Shown in pieces: positions 5,841-6,712 of a DNA stretch of 6,712 nt (position 1 is its first letter; each line of letters starts with the position of its first letter). The translations under genes and the position numbers were made by a program. The notes beneath the pieces are model-generated. The model worked only from the letters and a program-made list of their open reading frames with translations, was not told the origin of the DNA and ran no database searches. Origin of the DNA: Cyanobium sp. NIES-981 (GTDB lineage: Bacteria > Cyanobacteriota > Cyanobacteriia > PCC-6307 > Cyanobiaceae); the NCBI GenBank assembly GCA_945907085.1, contig CAMDSS010000105.1, positions 1 through 6,712 of the forward strand, written 5' to 3'.

Positions 5841-6584
5841 TCAATGGCTGGACAGTGCCCCACTGGCGAGTTCGGGGTGGCCCGCTTCGATGAGCGCCGC
5901 ATCGCGGATCCGGCAGCTGTCGCAGATCCCACAGGCTTTGTCGCCGCCGCTGTAGCAACTCCAGGTGGAGTCGACGGGCACGCCCAAGCGCAGGGCCTCT
6001 CTCACGATCTCTGTTTTGCTCCAAAGCACCAGGGGCGCCCACAGCTGGGCCCCGTGGCCTTCGCGGCCGCTTTTGCTGGCCAGATCGGCCAGGGTCTGGA
6101 AGGCGCTGAGGTAGTCGGGGCGGCAGTCGGGGTATCCGGAATAGTCCACGGCATTCACGCCGAGCACCAGTTTGCTAGCGCCCCGGGCCTCCGCCAGGCT
6201 CAGGCCTAGGGCGATGAACACCGTGTTGCGCCCTGGCACATAGGTGCTGGGGATCACGCCGCTTTGGACACCATCGGTGGGCACCGCGATGGCTTGGTCC
6301 GTGAGGGAAGAGCCGCCCCAGCTGGCCAGGTTGACGGCGATGGTGTGGTGCTCGGCCAACTGCAGGGCTTGGGCAACGGCCTTGGCGGCGAGCAGTTCCC
6401 GCCGGTGCCGCTGGCCGTAATCAAACGAGAGACCAATCACGGCATAACCCGCCTCCACCGCCAGAGCTGCGGCCGTGGCTGAATCCAGCCCGCCGGACAA
6501 CAGGGCAATCGCAGTGGGTTGGGGTGTGGGCAAGGGACTGGCAGTTGCCGGATCAATGGCAATAGGCTGCCAGATCACCGCCAA
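5841..6584 (-). CDS. queC: 7-cyano-7-deazaguanine synthase (QueC)
   Basis: QueC converts 7-carboxy-7-deazaguanine, ammonia and ATP to preQ0, the precursor of queuosine in tRNA. The 247-residue frame has the PP-loop ATP pyrophosphatase motif 'SGGLDS' (30-35), 'SFDYGQRHRREL' (53-64), 'YVPGRNTVF' (115-123), 'GVNAVDYSGYPDCRPDY' (142-158), and the zinc site C210, C218, C221 and C224 in 'SCYSGGDKACGICDSC'. All expected key residues are present. The proposed start is TTG 6584; GTG 6578 is an equally reasonable choice, since neither has a Shine-Dalgarno and no ATG precedes the SGGLDS motif in this frame nearby. It is first of the queC-pabB-pabC group, 13 bases before pabB if TTG 5827 is right. No preQ1 riboswitch was recognised upstream. 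Confidence 0.95.
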   Translation of the reverse strand: MAVIWQPIAIDPATASPLPTPQPTAIALLSGGLDSATAAALAVEAGYAVIGLSFDYGQRHRRELLAAKAVAQALQLAEHHTIAVNLASWGGSSLTDQAIAVPTDGVQSGVIPSTYVPGRNTVFIALGLSLAEARGASKLVLGVNAVDYSGYPDCRPDYLSAFQTLADLASKSGREGHGAQLWAPLVLWSKTEIVREALRLGVPVDSTWSCYSGGDKACGICDSCRIRDAALIEAGHPELASGALSSH

Positions 6585-6610
6585 GATGGGGTGAAATCGA
6601 TGGCTTGGCT

Positions 6611-6712
6611 GTGCGAGTGCGTTTGAGGATCTCCCCTGGTCTTGCGGTTGCCGCCCTGGCGGCTCCCCTGGCTGCCGTCTTGGGCGCCGTCTTGGCTGCG
6701 CCTGGGGCCAGG
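6611..6712 (+). CDS. Start of a secreted or membrane protein (cut by right edge)
   Basis: An open frame from GTG 6611 to the right edge gives 34 residues: a basic start (MRVRLRIS) followed by an uninterrupted Ala/Leu/Val-rich hydrophobic stretch (about 10-30) and APGAR. This looks like a signal peptide or first membrane segment, so the product is probably exported or membrane-bound. The family cannot be told from so little. GTG 6617 and TTG 6623 are other possible starts in the same frame, and no clear ribosome site is seen. It points away from queC, so its promoter probably lies within the 5' end of queC. Confidence 0.5.
   Translation, partial: MRVRLRISPGLAVAALAAPLAAVLGAVLAAPGAR

Noticed and set aside
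6557..6572. TGGCA...TGCCA inverted repeat near the queC start
   Set aside because: A five-pair stem with a six-base loop inside coding sequence is expected by chance and does not match a preQ1 riboswitch.

Overview
This window reads as ordinary chromosome from a GC-rich bacterium, most likely a picocyanobacterium of the Cyanobium / GC-rich Synechococcus type. That placement is inference. It rests on the high GC content, the cyanobacterial look of the PabB, PabC and QueC proteins, and tight gene packing; a perfect HIP1 octamer (GCGATCGC) was not seen by eye. There are no RNA genes, insertion sequences, CRISPR arrays or phage genes. Seven protein genes fill almost all of it, five complete and one cut at each end; gaps are 159, 27 and 13 bp.

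Left block (1-2946, minus strand). Three overlapping genes form one operon, read right to left: a circularly permuted ATP-grasp protein (DUF404/DUF407 type), an alpha-E protein, and a transglutaminase-like protein cut by the left edge. The two junctions overlap by 7 and 16 bases, which suggests translational coupling. This trio is a conserved but biochemically poorly characterised cassette. Comparative genomics has proposed that the ATP-grasp enzyme makes a peptide or amide bond, that the transglutaminase fold cuts or transfers one, and that alpha-E helps. The substrate is unknown. This is the most interesting part of the window.

Centre (2947-3606). A 159-bp divergent intergenic region holds a perfect 6+1+6 inverted repeat and an eight-T run. 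It leads into a plus-strand gene for a 166-residue secreted protein of unknown function with two cysteines. That gene converges on pabC so closely that their stop codons share two bases, leaving no room for a terminator between them.

Right block (3603-6584, minus strand). queC, pabB and pabC lie in that transcriptional order. QueC makes preQ0 for queuosine. PabB carries the PIKGT motif that marks aminodeoxychorismate synthase rather than anthranilate synthase. PabC is the PLP lyase that then yields p-aminobenzoate for folate. pabB and pabC overlap as ATGA. Queuosine and folate synthesis both start from GTP, through the GTP cyclohydrolase I product, which may explain the grouping. The glutaminase partner PabA is not in the window.

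Right edge (6611-6712, plus strand). The first 34 codons of a divergent gene encode a hydrophobic signal peptide or membrane anchor. Only 27 bp separate its proposed start from that of queC.
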